Assembly: GCA_019187085.1 (NCBI GenBank)
Contig: JABARS010000006.1
Span: 134,894-198,893 of the forward strand
DNA: 64,000 nt
Direction of reading: 5' to 3'
Source: Pseudorhodoplanes sp.
Lineage (GTDB): Bacteria; Pseudomonadota; Alphaproteobacteria; Rhizobiales; Xanthobacteraceae
A program made the translations under genes and the position numbers. The notes under the pieces are model-generated. The model searched no databases, was not told the DNA's origin, and was given only the letters and a program-made list of their open reading frames with translations. Below, piece by piece: positions 6,616-15,416 of the stretch; the first letter of the stretch is position 1, and each line of letters starts with the position of its first letter.

Positions 6616-9333
6616 ATGAACGCGCTCTCCAGCGGTCCGCCGGCCGTGCGCACCACCTGTCCCTATTGCGGGGTCGGCTGCGGTATCCTCGCCTCGCCCG
6701 ACGGCCGCAGCGGCGCTGCAATCGCGGGCGACCCGTCGCATCCCGCCAATCGCGGCCGCCTGTGCTCGAAGGGCACCGCGCTCGGCGAGACGCTTTCGCT
6801 CGACGGCCGGCTGCTCAATCCGAAGGTGCGCGATGCCACGGGCGCGCTTACCGACATCGACTGGCCGACCGCGCTCGACGCCGTGGCAGGCGGCCTGCGG
6901 CGCGTCATCGACCGGCACGGCCCCGACGCGGTCGCCTTCTATCTCTCCGGGCAGTTGCTGACCGAGGACTATTACGTCGCCAACAAGCTGATGAAAGGCT
7001 TCATCGGTTCGGCCAACGTCGACACCAATTCGCGCCTGTGCATGGCGTCGGCGGTCGCCGGCCATCGCCGCGCGTTCGGCGCCGACACGGTGCCCGCTCT
7101 CTATGCCGACCTCGACGAGGCCGGCCTGATCGTGCTCGCCGGATCGAATGCCGCCTGGTGCCACCCGGTCCTCTTCCAGCGTATGACGGCCAACCAGCGC
7201 GAGCGCGGCGCGAAAATCGTCGTCATCGACCCGCGCCGCACCGCGACTGCCGAAGAAGCCGACCTGTTCCTGCCGCTCGCGCCGGGAACCGACACCGCAT
7301 TGTTCTGTGGGCTGCTCGTCCATCTCGCGCGCACGTCCGCGCTCGATCGGGCCTATATCGACGCACACACGCGCGGTTTCGAGAATGCGCTCGCACGCGC
7401 GCAGGCGATCGCGCCCGATGTCGCAGCGACCGCGACAGCGACCGGCCTTGCGCCGGACGACGTCGCGCAATTCTTCGAATTGTTTGTCGCGACTGAACGC
7501 GTCGTCACCGCCTTCTCGCAGGGCGTCAACCAGTCGGCGCAGGGGACCGACAAGGTGAACGCCATCATCAATTGCCATCTCGCGACCGGGCGGATCGGCA
7601 AACCGGGGATGGGACCGTTCTCGCTCACCGGCCAGCCCAACGCCATGGGCGGACGCGAGGTCGGCGGACTGGCCAACCAGCTTGCCGCCCATATGGGCTT
7701 TTCGCCGGCGGAGACCGAGCGCGTGCGCCGCTTCTGGAACGCAGCGACAATGGCGACGCGCGAGGGTCTCAAGGCGGTCGACATGTTCGAGGCGATCGCG
7801 CAGGGGCGCATCAAGGCCCTCTGGGTCATGGCGACGAATCCGGCGGTGTCGCTGCCGCGCGCGGGCGCGGTACGCGAGGCGCTGGGCAAGCTCGACCTGT
7901 TCGTGGTCTCCGAGAACGTTCTCTCCAACGACACCGTCAATGCCGGCGCGCATGTGCTGCTGCCGGCGGCCGCCTGGGGCGAGAAGGACGGCACGGTGAC
8001 CAATTCCGAGCGCTGCATCTCGCGCCAGCGCGCGTTCCTGCCGCCCCCCGAGCAGACGCGCCCCGACTGGTGGATCCTGACCGAGGTCGCGCGCCGCATG
8101 GGCCATGGCGCGGCCTTCGCCTATCGCACGGCCGCCGACATTTTCCGCGAGCATGCCGCGCTCTCGGCATTCGAGAATGATGGCGCGCGCGCCTTCGACA
8201 TCGGCGCGCTGCGCACGCTCGACGATGAAGCCTACGATGCGCTCGATCCGCTGCACTGGCCGCAGCCCACGGACAGCCGCGCGCCCGCGCAGCGATTTTT
8301 TGCCGATGGCGAGTTCTTCATCTCCGACCGCAAGGCCACCTTCATCGCCCCGCAGCCGTCGACGCTGAGCGAAGCAACGACAGAGCGTTTTCCGCTGCGG
8401 CTCAATACCGGGCGGACGCGCGACCAGTGGCACACCATGACGCGCACCGGGAAAAGTCCGCGCCTCGGCGCGCATGCGCAGGAGCCGTGCGTCAACGTCC
8501 ATCCCGACGATGCCGCGCGCTACGGACTGGCCGATGGTGGCTTTGCCTGCGTGACTTCGCATTACGGCCGCGCGACGTTCCGCGTCCGCGTCAGCGAGAG
8601 CCAGCAGCGCGGATCGCTGTTCGCGCCGATCCACTGGAGCGGCGAGACCGCGTCCGCGGCGCGCACCGGCGATCTCGTGGCGCCCTTCACCGATCCCCTC
8701 TCCGGCCAACCGGAAGCGAAGGCGACCGCGGTCGCCATCGCCCCGCGCGCCTTTGGCTGCGAAGGCTTTGTCGTGACGCGGCGTCCCTTATCGCTGCCGC
8801 GCGATACATGGTGGGCGCGCGTTATGATCGAAGGCGGCGTCGGCTACCTGTTCGCAAACGACGAAGGGACCGATTTCTGGCGCGCTGTCGTGCGGGAACG
8901 CGCCGCGGCTAAGGCACAGCTCTCGGAATTCTCCGACGCCGCCGGCGCAATCTATCGCGCGGCCCTGTTCGCGGACGGCGCGCTCGATCTGTGCCTGTTC
9001 GCGGCGCCTGCTGGCCACGCGCCATATTGGGACACGGTCAAGGCCGCATTCGCCGCACCGTCTCTCTCCGACGCCGCGCGTCGCACGTTACTGTCGGGCA
9101 AGGCCGCCGATTCTGCGGCCGACCACGGGCCCACAGTCTGCGCCTGTTTCGGCGTCGGCCTCACTGCAATCCGCGATGCCATCGCCGCCGGCGCGAAAAG
9201 CACGGCGGACATCGGCCAGGCGCTGCGCGCCGGCACGAATTGCGGCTCCTGCATTCCGGAACTGAAGAAGCTCCTGTCGCCGCAACTCTCACAGACTGCG
9301 CACTCCCATGAACGCACCGCGTCCGCTGCTTGA
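6616..9333 (+). CDS. nasA: Assimilatory nitrate reductase catalytic subunit (Mo-bisMGD, NasA type)
   Basis: A 905-residue cytosolic molybdoenzyme reducing nitrate to nitrite. The N-terminal 4Fe-4S ligands are C15, C18, C22 and C50 (TTCPYCGVGCG...RLCSKG). Molybdopterin oxidoreductase and molydopterin-dinucleotide binding domains follow, with the latter around residues 590-715 (LRLNTGRTRDQWHTMTRTGK). A C-terminal BFD-type [2Fe-2S] domain carries C842, C844, C876 and C879 (CAC...CGSC), as in NasA proteins that take electrons from a flavoprotein. No Tat signal is present, as expected for the assimilatory enzyme. The ATG lacks a strong ribosome-binding site. The gene overlaps cysG by 26 bases. Confidence 0.95.
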   Translation: MNALSSGPPAVRTTCPYCGVGCGILASPDGRSGAAIAGDPSHPANRGRLCSKGTALGETLSLDGRLLNPKVRDATGALTDIDWPTALDAVAGGLRRVIDRHGPDAVAFYLSGQLLTEDYYVANKLMKGFIGSANVDTNSRLCMASAVAGHRRAFGADTVPALYADLDEAGLIVLAGSNAAWCHPVLFQRMTANQRERGAKIVVIDPRRTATAEEADLFLPLAPGTDTALFCGLLVHLARTSALDRAYIDAHTRGFENALARAQAIAPDVAATATATGLAPDDVAQFFELFVATERVVTAFSQGVNQSAQGTDKVNAIINCHLATGRIGKPGMGPFSLTGQPNAMGGREVGGLANQLAAHMGFSPAETERVRRFWNAATMATREGLKAVDMFEAIAQGRIKALWVMATNPAVSLPRAGAVREALGKLDLFVVSENVLSNDTVNAGAHVLLPAAAWGEKDGTVTNSERCISRQRAFLPPPEQTRPDWWILTEVARRMGHGAAFAYRTAADIFREHAALSAFENDGARAFDIGALRTLDDEAYDALDPLHWPQPTDSRAPAQRFFADGEFFISDRKATFIAPQPSTLSEATTERFPLRLNTGRTRDQWHTMTRTGKSPRLGAHAQEPCVNVHPDDAARYGLADGGFACVTSHYGRATFRVRVSESQQRGSLFAPIHWSGETASAARTGDLVAPFTDPLSGQPEAKATAVAIAPRAFGCEGFVVTRRPLSLPRDTWWARVMIEGGVGYLFANDEGTDFWRAVVRERAAAKAQLSEFSDAAGAIYRAALFADGALDLCLFAAPAGHAPYWDTVKAAFAAPSLSDAARRTLLSGKAADSAADHGPTVCACFGVGLTAIRDAIAAGAKSTADIGQALRAGTNCGSCIPELKKLLSPQLSQTAHSHERTASAA

Positions 9334-10780
9334 GACTACCCCGCACCGCATGACCCCCCTCGCGCGGCTGCCGCTTTTCTTCGCGCTGAAGGGAAAGCGC
9401 GTCGTCGTCGCGGGTGGATCGGCGGCCGCATGCTGGAAGGCGGAACTGCTCGCGGCGGCGGGCGCCACCGTCGCCGTATTCGCCGAGGCGCCCTGCGAGG
9501 AACTGAGCGCGCTCGCCGCCTCCCCGCCGAACGGTGCGGTGATCCTGCATCGGCGCGCATGGCGCGCGGCCGACCTTGAGGGCGCCGTGCTTGCCGTCGG
9601 CGCATCCGAGGACGACGCGCACGCCAGGGATTTTGCGCAGGCCGCGCGCGCACGCGGCGTGCCGGTGAACGCGATCGACAGGCCGGCCTTCTGCGATTTC
9701 GCCTTCGGCGCGATCGTCAACCGCTCGCCGCTGGTGGTCGGCATTTCGACGGACGGCGCCGTCCCCGTCTTCGCGCAGGCGATCCGCGCGCGCATCGAGG
9801 CGATGATCCCGAAAGGCTTTGCCGCCTGGGCGGAGGTCGCGCAGGGTTGGCGCGCGCGCCTTGGGCCCGCAGACTTGCCGGCGACCGCCCGCCGGCGCTT
9901 CTGGCAAATCTTCGCGTGCCGCGCCTTGCGCAATCCCGAGCGCGCGCCGCTGGAGGAGGATTTCGCCGACCTCGTCGCCGCCGCCCGCACCGAAGGCGGG
10001 GATGCCGGGCGCGGCAGCGTCACGCTCATCGGCGCGGGGCCCGGCGATCCCGAACTCCTGACACTGCGCGCGGTACGCGCGATGCAGGCCGCCGACGTGA
10101 TCCTTTACGACGATCTCGTCTCGGCCGAGGTGCTGGATTTCGCGCGCCGCGAAGCGCGCAAGCTTCTGGTCGGCAAGACCGGACACGGGCCTGCCTGCAA
10201 ACAACCCGAGATCAACGCGCTGATGGTCGCGCTCGCGCGCGGCGGCAAGCGCGTCGCGCGGCTCAAAGGCGGCGATCCGATGATTTTCGGCCGCGCTGGT
10301 GAGGAGATCGCGGCCTGCCGCGCCGCCGGGATCACGGTCGATGTCGTGCCCGGCATCAGCGCCGCGCAAGGCGCGGCCGCCCGGCTTGGGCTTTCGCTCA
10401 CCCATCGCGCACAGGCGCGGCGTCTGCAATACGTCACCGGACACGGCGCCGACGGCGCGCTGCCGCAGGATATCGACTGGCGCAGTCTCGCCGATCCGAC
10501 AGCGACCACCGTCGTGTATATGCCACGCCGGACGCTCCCCGCGCTTCTCGCACGTGCGATGGATGCGGGCCTCGACTCGCGCACACCCGTGCTTGCGATT
10601 GCGAATGCGACGCGGCCGGACGAGACGGTCGTGGCGGCGTCGGCCGCGACGCTCGCCGAGCGGCTTGCGGCCTCGCCGACTGCGGGGCCGGTTCTTGTCA
10701 TGATCGGGAGCGTATGCGCGAACGCCGACGGCGCCGCCGCGATCCCGCCCACCAAGACACGCGCAAGCCACGGCGGATGA
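9308..10780 (+). CDS. cysG: Siroheme synthase (trifunctional CysG)
   Basis: A 490-residue enzyme making siroheme from uroporphyrinogen III. The N-terminal half (to about residue 230) is the precorrin-2 dehydrogenase/ferrochelatase module with the NAD motif VVVAGGSAAACWKAELL. The C-terminal half is the SAM-dependent uroporphyrinogen methyltransferase (TLIGAGPGDPELLTLRAVRAMQ, KGGDPMIFGRAGEE, VPGISAAQGAAARLG). Siroheme is the cofactor of NirA, which explains the position at the end of the nas operon. ATG at 9308 overlaps the nasA end; a second in-frame ATG at 9350 lies closer to the conserved domain and cannot be excluded. Confidence 0.93.
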   Translation: MNAPRPLLETTPHRMTPLARLPLFFALKGKRVVVAGGSAAACWKAELLAAAGATVAVFAEAPCEELSALAASPPNGAVILHRRAWRAADLEGAVLAVGASEDDAHARDFAQAARARGVPVNAIDRPAFCDFAFGAIVNRSPLVVGISTDGAVPVFAQAIRARIEAMIPKGFAAWAEVAQGWRARLGPADLPATARRRFWQIFACRALRNPERAPLEEDFADLVAAARTEGGDAGRGSVTLIGAGPGDPELLTLRAVRAMQAADVILYDDLVSAEVLDFARREARKLLVGKTGHGPACKQPEINALMVALARGGKRVARLKGGDPMIFGRAGEEIAACRAAGITVDVVPGISAAQGAAARLGLSLTHRAQARRLQYVTGHGADGALPQDIDWRSLADPTATTVVYMPRRTLPALLARAMDAGLDSRTPVLAIANATRPDETVVAASAATLAERLAASPTAGPVLVMIGSVCANADGAAAIPPTKTRASHGG

Positions 10781-10793
10781 CGCCGGCCGCGCG

Positions 10794-11984
10794 TCAGACC
10801 GCCGCCAGCGCGGCGACGAGATCCTCGACGATATCATCGACGTGTTCGAGCCCGACCGACAGGCGCACGAGCCCCTCGCCGATGCCGAGCTCGGCGCGCT
10901 GGTCCGGCGTCAGGCGCTGATGCGTCGTGGTGGCCGGATGGGTGATCAGGCTCTTGGCGTCGCCGAGATTGTTGCTGATGCGCACGAGCCGCAGCGCGTC
11001 CTGAAAGCGGAACGCCCCCGCCTTGCCGCCCGCGACGTCGAACGCGATCAGGTTCGACGCCCCGCTCATCTGCCGCTTGACCAGCTCGGCCTGCGGATGG
11101 TCCGCCCGTCCCGGATAGATGACACGCGTAACCTTCGGATGGCCGGCGAGCGTGTCAGCGACGATCGCGGCCGAACGCGTCTGCTCGCGCACCCGCACGG
11201 TGAGCGTCTCAAGCCCCTTGAGCAGCACCCAGGCATTGAACGGCGACAGCGACGGCCCGGTCTGACGGATCAGCGTCTGCACGTTGTTCTGGATGAATTC
11301 CTCGCTCCCCAGAACGACGCCGCCGAGGCAGCGGCCCTGCCCGTCGATATGCTTGGTGGCTGAATAGACCACGCAATCAGCGCCGAGCGCGAGCGGACTC
11401 TGGAACAGCGGCGTCGCGAACACATTGTCCACGACCAGCGTTGCGCCGCCGTCATGGGCGATTTTCGCGACCGCGGCGATGTCGATCACGTCGAGCGTGG
11501 GATTGGTTGGGCTCTCGATGAAGAAGGTCTTCGTGTTGGGCCGCACCGCCTTGCGCCACTGGTCGAGATCGGCGCCGTCGACCAGCGTGCAGGGAATGCC
11601 GTAGCGCGGCAGGAAGTCCTCGACGATATAGCGGCACGATCCGAACAGCGCCTTGGCCGCGACGATGTGATCGCCCGCCTTGAGCTGGCCCATCAGCGCG
11701 ACAGTGACCGCGGCCATGCCGGTCGCGGTTGCGCGCGCGGCCTGCGCGCCTTCGAGCGCGGCCATGCGCTGCTCGAACATGGTCACAGTCGGGTTGGAGA
11801 AGCGCGAATACTGGAAGCCGGGGGATTCGCCCTTGAAGCGCGCCTCGGCGGTGGCGGCATTTTCGTAGACATAGCCCTGGGTGAGGAACAGGGCTTCCGA
11901 CGTCTCATTGAAAGACGAACGCAGCGTACCGGCATGGACGAGCCTGGTTTCCGGTCTCCACTTGCGGTCGGCGGGCGCAGACAT
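10794..11984 (-). CDS. metZ: O-succinylhomoserine sulfhydrylase (MetZ)
   Basis: A 396-residue PLP enzyme of the Cys/Met metabolism family that makes homocysteine from O-succinylhomoserine and sulfide. The PLP lysine lies in VYSATKHIDGQGR and the substrate-phosphate segment in QYSRFSNPT. The GGCVLG-like segment reads LGGVVLGSEEF. An AGGAGG ribosome-binding site lies 6-11 nt before the ATG, inside the small hairpin GGCCAAAGGAGGCC. Expression is controlled by the SAM-II riboswitch and terminator just upstream. It converges on cysG with a 13-bp gap. The riboswitch supports a methionine-pathway role rather than a generic gamma-synthase. Confidence 0.93.
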   Translation of the reverse strand: MSAPADRKWRPETRLVHAGTLRSSFNETSEALFLTQGYVYENAATAEARFKGESPGFQYSRFSNPTVTMFEQRMAALEGAQAARATATGMAAVTVALMGQLKAGDHIVAAKALFGSCRYIVEDFLPRYGIPCTLVDGADLDQWRKAVRPNTKTFFIESPTNPTLDVIDIAAVAKIAHDGGATLVVDNVFATPLFQSPLALGADCVVYSATKHIDGQGRCLGGVVLGSEEFIQNNVQTLIRQTGPSLSPFNAWVLLKGLETLTVRVREQTRSAAIVADTLAGHPKVTRVIYPGRADHPQAELVKRQMSGASNLIAFDVAGGKAGAFRFQDALRLVRISNNLGDAKSLITHPATTTHQRLTPDQRAELGIGEGLVRLSVGLEHVDDIVEDLVAALAAV

Positions 11985-12000
11985 GACGGCCTCCTTTGGC

Positions 12001-12039
12001 CAATAAAAATCCCGGCCGGGGGACGAGCCTCGGGCCGGG
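12001..12039 (-). terminator. Riboswitch-linked intrinsic terminator of metZ
   Basis: On the minus strand CCCGGCC (12039-12033) pairs with GGCCGGG (12017-12011) and is followed at once by ATTTTTATTG, a good rho-independent terminator between the SAM-II aptamer and metZ. GGCCGGG at 12057-12051, the 3' tail of the aptamer, can pair with the same CCCGGCC arm, giving a mutually exclusive antiterminator. SAM binding that holds the tail would leave the terminator free to form. Confidence 0.75.
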
Positions 12040-12049
12040 TCATATGCGT

Positions 12050-12112
12050 CCCCGGCCTTTTAGCAACTTGTTTAACGTGGCTGCAAGCCGGCCGGCTCAA
12101 ATGACCACGAAC
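12050..12112 (-). ncRNA. SAM-II riboswitch (metA motif)
   Basis: Minus-strand sequence TCGTGGTCATTTGAGCCGG, then CGGCTTGCAGCCACGTTAAA, then CAAGTTGCTAAAAGGCC matches the alphaproteobacterial SAM-II consensus. P1 is CGTGG (12109-12105) with CCACG (12080-12076). The A-rich loop and the GCTTGCAG and GTTGCTAAAAGG pseudoknot strands are in the expected order. Its position in front of metZ is classical: high S-adenosylmethionine turns off homocysteine synthesis. Confidence 0.93.
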
Positions 12113-12368
12113 GTGGCTTTTCTTATCCCGCCCGCCGGAACCGCGTCAAGCGCTCCGTGAATTTCCGCCGCACTTGCATGGCTGCACCGATCCCCGCGAG
12201 GAGCGGACCGCGGGCCGTTGCGGCCCGCGAGCGGCGGCGCGGCGCGATGGGTGAAAGGCCGACTGTCGCATCTCAAACCAAATTCCGCGCCGGAACGCAC
12301 CGCGCGCTTCCGCCCGGGGCGGCTTGCGGATAACGTGTCGGGTCCTGGGGGGATTGCGGGAGCCTGTC

Positions 12369-13475
12369 ATGAAGCTCGGCTTTTTCACGATGCCGATCCA
12401 TCCGCTCGACAAGGACTGGCGGCAATCGCTGCAGGAGGATCGCGAAGCTTTCATCCTTGCCGACGAGCTGGGCTTCACCGAGGGCTATGTCGGCGAGCAC
12501 GTCACCGACCGCGCCGAGAACATCACCTCGTGCGCGATGTTCATCGCCAGCCTGATCGACTGCACGAAACGCATCAGGCTCGGCACCGGCACCGTCAACA
12601 TGCCCAACACCCATCCGGCGACGGTGGCCGCGCAGATCGCCATGCTCGACCACATGCTCGACGGCCGCTTCATTTTCGGCATCAGCCCGGGCGGGCTTCT
12701 GTCCGACGCCGAGGTGTTCGGCAATCTCGATGCCGACCGCAACGCCATGTTCCTGGAAGCCATCAACCAGGTGCTGCAGATCTGGACGAACGACCCGCCC
12801 TACAACATCAAGGGCCGATTCTGGACCATCAGCGTCGAACGCCAGTTCATGCCCGAGCTTGGACAGGGCTTTCTGCCCAGGCCGCTGCAGCGCCCGCATC
12901 CGCCGATCGTGGTGACCGCAGTCGCCCCGTTCTCCAGGGGCGTGACCGAAGCCGCCGCCCGCGGCTGGGACCCGATCTCGGCCAACTTCCTGATGCCGGC
13001 CTGGGTGAGGAGCCACTGGCCGCGCTATGTCGAAGGCTGCGCGCGCGCCGGACGGCCGGCCGATCCCGCCAACTGGCGCGTCGCCAAGAGCATCTTCGTC
13101 GCCGACGACGATAAGACCGCGAAGGCCTATGCCACCGCGCCGAACGGACCCTACCGCTATTATTACAGCCAGCTTTTAACCAAGCTGAAGCACAACGGCC
13201 GCATCGAACTGTTCAAGACCCGGCGCGACCAGCCCGACCACGAAGTCACGCTCGATACGGTGTGCGACGAACTCGTGATCCACGGCTCGCCCGACAAGGT
13301 CGCCGACGACATCCTCGCCTATCGCGAGAAGGTGGGCGATTTCGGAACGCTGCTCTATGCCGGCAAGGACTGGGCCGACAGGGAGCTCGGCCGCCGCTCG
13401 ATGGTCCTGCTCGCCGAGAAGGTCCTGCCGAAAGTCAATGCCGCGCTGCAGGGCAACCGCACCGCCGCGCAATAG
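12369..13475 (+). CDS. Luciferase-like (LLM class) flavin-dependent monooxygenase
   Basis: A 368-residue TIM-barrel protein of the bacterial luciferase/F420-oxidoreductase superfamily, resembling limonene monooxygenase-type members. The start MKLGFFTMPIHPLDK is typical of this group, with EGYVGEHVTD and RIRLGTGTVNMPNTHPATVA as conserved barrel segments and RFIFGISPGGLLSDAEVFG in the core. The ATG at 12369 follows GGGAG; upstream in-frame sequence shows no homology. It probably uses reduced FMN and oxygen on an unknown organic substrate. It converges on btaB with a 5-bp gap, and nothing nearby identifies its substrate. Confidence 0.85.
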   Translation: MKLGFFTMPIHPLDKDWRQSLQEDREAFILADELGFTEGYVGEHVTDRAENITSCAMFIASLIDCTKRIRLGTGTVNMPNTHPATVAAQIAMLDHMLDGRFIFGISPGGLLSDAEVFGNLDADRNAMFLEAINQVLQIWTNDPPYNIKGRFWTISVERQFMPELGQGFLPRPLQRPHPPIVVTAVAPFSRGVTEAAARGWDPISANFLMPAWVRSHWPRYVEGCARAGRPADPANWRVAKSIFVADDDKTAKAYATAPNGPYRYYYSQLLTKLKHNGRIELFKTRRDQPDHEVTLDTVCDELVIHGSPDKVADDILAYREKVGDFGTLLYAGKDWADRELGRRSMVLLAEKVLPKVNAALQGNRTAAQ

Positions 13476-13480
13476 CGGCG

Positions 13481-14137
13481 TCAGGCACGCGCCTTCACCA
13501 CCGCGAGCTGGGCGTAGTCGCGCAACGGCCGCCGCAGACTGAGTTCGGCGCCGTGCGCGGCCGCGAGCGCTTTCAGCGCCTCCTCCAGCCCGTCGCGCGG
13601 GGTGACGTGGAACACGGCAAGCCAGCGCCGCAGCAAGGCGCGGAAGATGCCCGGCAGTCCGCTTTGTCCGCCGAAATCGACGATGTGCAGCTCTCCGCCC
13701 GGCGCAAGCGCCGCCATTGCCCGATCGAGCACCGCCCGCCAGTGCGGAATCATCGACAGGCTGTAGGAGATGACGATGCGCTCGAAGCGCGCCTGCCCGA
13801 ACAGGCGTCCGGCGTCGAAATCGGTCGCGTCGCCCTGCGCCACCGCGATGCGCGCAGAGAGGTTCGCCCGCGCAAGCGACCGGTGGCAGGACTTGAGCAT
13901 TTCGTCGGAAATGTCGATACCGAAGAAGCGTGCCTGCGGATAACGCCGCGCCGCCGCGATCAGGTTGCGTCCGGTGCCGCAGCCGATTTCGAGCACCGCG
14001 GCCGAGGGCGGCGGACGCAGGCCCCGGACAAGCGCATCGCGACCGAGCAGGAAGAAACGCCGCGTCGCATCGTAGATGTGGCGCTGATAGCGGTAGATGC
14101 GGTCCATATGGCCGGCGGCGTCGCGTACGGCGTCCAT
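13481..14137 (-). CDS. btaB: Diacylglycerylhomoserine N-methyltransferase (BtaB)
   Basis: A 218-residue SAM-dependent methyltransferase with motif I VLEIGCGTGRNL near residues 48-59, an acidic strand ending in GIDISDEML, and a post-I segment AQGDATDF. The start MDRIYRYQRHIYDATRRFFLLGRD is the BtaB signature. BtaB methylates the amino group of diacylglycerylhomoserine three times to give the betaine lipid DGTS. Its ATG is 3 bp downstream of the btaA stop on the same strand, so the two are one operon. Length matches the family (about 210). Confidence 0.93.
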   Translation of the reverse strand: MDAVRDAAGHMDRIYRYQRHIYDATRRFFLLGRDALVRGLRPPPSAAVLEIGCGTGRNLIAAARRYPQARFFGIDISDEMLKSCHRSLARANLSARIAVAQGDATDFDAGRLFGQARFERIVISYSLSMIPHWRAVLDRAMAALAPGGELHIVDFGGQSGLPGIFRALLRRWLAVFHVTPRDGLEEALKALAAAHGAELSLRRPLRDYAQLAVVKARA

Positions 14138-14140
14138 GGC

Positions 14141-15370
14141 TCAGCCCTCGAACACGTAGAGATGGAAGCCGCCATAGATCGCCGAACGGTCGCGCGCGGA
14201 ATAGTCGCGCGACTTCCGCGCCTCGTAGCGCCAGCGCGCCAGCACCGGCTCCGCCACGCGGCCGGGCAACAGGCTCGGTTCGGCGGCGGTACGGAAAATC
14301 ACGCGCGCGCCGGGACGCGCGGTGCGGGTGATCTGCGCCCACAGCGCGTTGAGCTGCGCGTCGGTCATCCAGTCCTGCGCGTCGAGCAGGACATAGCGGT
14401 CGACCGAGCGATCGGGACAGGTCTGCAGATAATCGGTGAAGGAGCGGTTGAGCACCGCGACGCGTCCGGCGCGGCTGCGCACCATGTCGAAATGGCCACG
14501 CCTGAGATAGGGCGGCAGCGGACCGTCCTCCGTGCCGGCATAAGAGCGGCCGAACGCCTGCCAGGCGAAATAATTGTCGTCGAGCGAGAACGCGCAGGCC
14601 AGCCGCTCCACGCGTCCGCGCAGGACCGTGGCCATGTCCCGACTGCCGGCCAGCGCCTCGTATTGCGCCGGCGGTATGCCGAGCCCGTAGAGCGAAAAGC
14701 GCCGCGCGCTCGCCCAGCGCACGAAACGCTTGTCGAAGAGAGGGGCGAGCGCGGTCTCAAAATAGCTGCACTGCTCGTCGAGCGTGCGCGCACGCAGGAC
14801 ATCGCGCGGGTCGATGCCGTAGGCGCGCGCGAGCCAATGCCCGACTCCGATGAAATGGCCGAGCAGCCCGTAACGGTACAGGTTGCGCGAGAAAATCATG
14901 ATGCGTCGCCGGCCGAAGCCGAAGGCCGGGCGTGCTTCCCAGTAGGCACGGGTCTGCGGATCGAGATGGGGCACGATATGGCGCCAATAGGCCACCACGT
15001 TGGCCATGTCGTTGGCCGCGCCGAAGAAACGATAGAACGCGTCCCACGACGGCAGATGCATGGCGGCGGCAATCTTCAGCCGGTTGAGCGCGACATGGGC
15101 GGCGTTGAGATCGATCGCGGTGATGCGCGCGGGATCGGCGATCAGATAGGACAGGATGTTGCAGCCGCCGGAGGCGATCGCGACCACGTGGCTGTCGGGG
15201 GCGATCTCAAGCGCCTCGATATCGATCTCGGGGTCTTCCCAGATCTGCGGATAGACGAGGCCCTTGAACATCCAGGCGAACAAATGTTCGAGCGCACCCT
15301 TGCGCGACAGCGCGGGGTTCGATGCCACCGCCTGCGTCAGCAGATTGCTCCGGGTTTCCGTCATAGTCAT
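14141..15370 (-). CDS. btaA: SAM:diacylglycerol 3-amino-3-carboxypropyltransferase (BtaA)
   Basis: A 409-residue DUF3419 protein. BtaA moves the 3-amino-3-carboxypropyl group of S-adenosylmethionine onto diacylglycerol, the first step of DGTS betaine-lipid synthesis. The SAM-binding part is visible in HVVAIASGGCNILSYLIADP followed by ITAIDLNAAHVALNRLK, and a second half contains VLLDAQDWMTD and RVIFRTAAEPSLLPGR. An AAGGAG lies about 11 nt before the ATG. Bacterial BtaA is made mainly under phosphate limitation to replace phospholipids, which fits the neighbouring plcP and agt genes. Confidence 0.94.
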   Translation of the reverse strand: MTMTETRSNLLTQAVASNPALSRKGALEHLFAWMFKGLVYPQIWEDPEIDIEALEIAPDSHVVAIASGGCNILSYLIADPARITAIDLNAAHVALNRLKIAAAMHLPSWDAFYRFFGAANDMANVVAYWRHIVPHLDPQTRAYWEARPAFGFGRRRIMIFSRNLYRYGLLGHFIGVGHWLARAYGIDPRDVLRARTLDEQCSYFETALAPLFDKRFVRWASARRFSLYGLGIPPAQYEALAGSRDMATVLRGRVERLACAFSLDDNYFAWQAFGRSYAGTEDGPLPPYLRRGHFDMVRSRAGRVAVLNRSFTDYLQTCPDRSVDRYVLLDAQDWMTDAQLNALWAQITRTARPGARVIFRTAAEPSLLPGRVAEPVLARWRYEARKSRDYSARDRSAIYGGFHLYVFEG

Positions 15371-15416
15371 CGTGAAGACGCGCTCCTTTGCGGCCGAATC
15401 CGACAGCGACGAGGGT

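Noticed and set aside
12365..12381. CTGTCAT at the start codon of the luciferase-like gene as a PHO box
   Set aside because: Only one half-site; the following 11-bp-spaced segment (CTCGGCT) is coding sequence and does not match, and the position overlaps the start codon.
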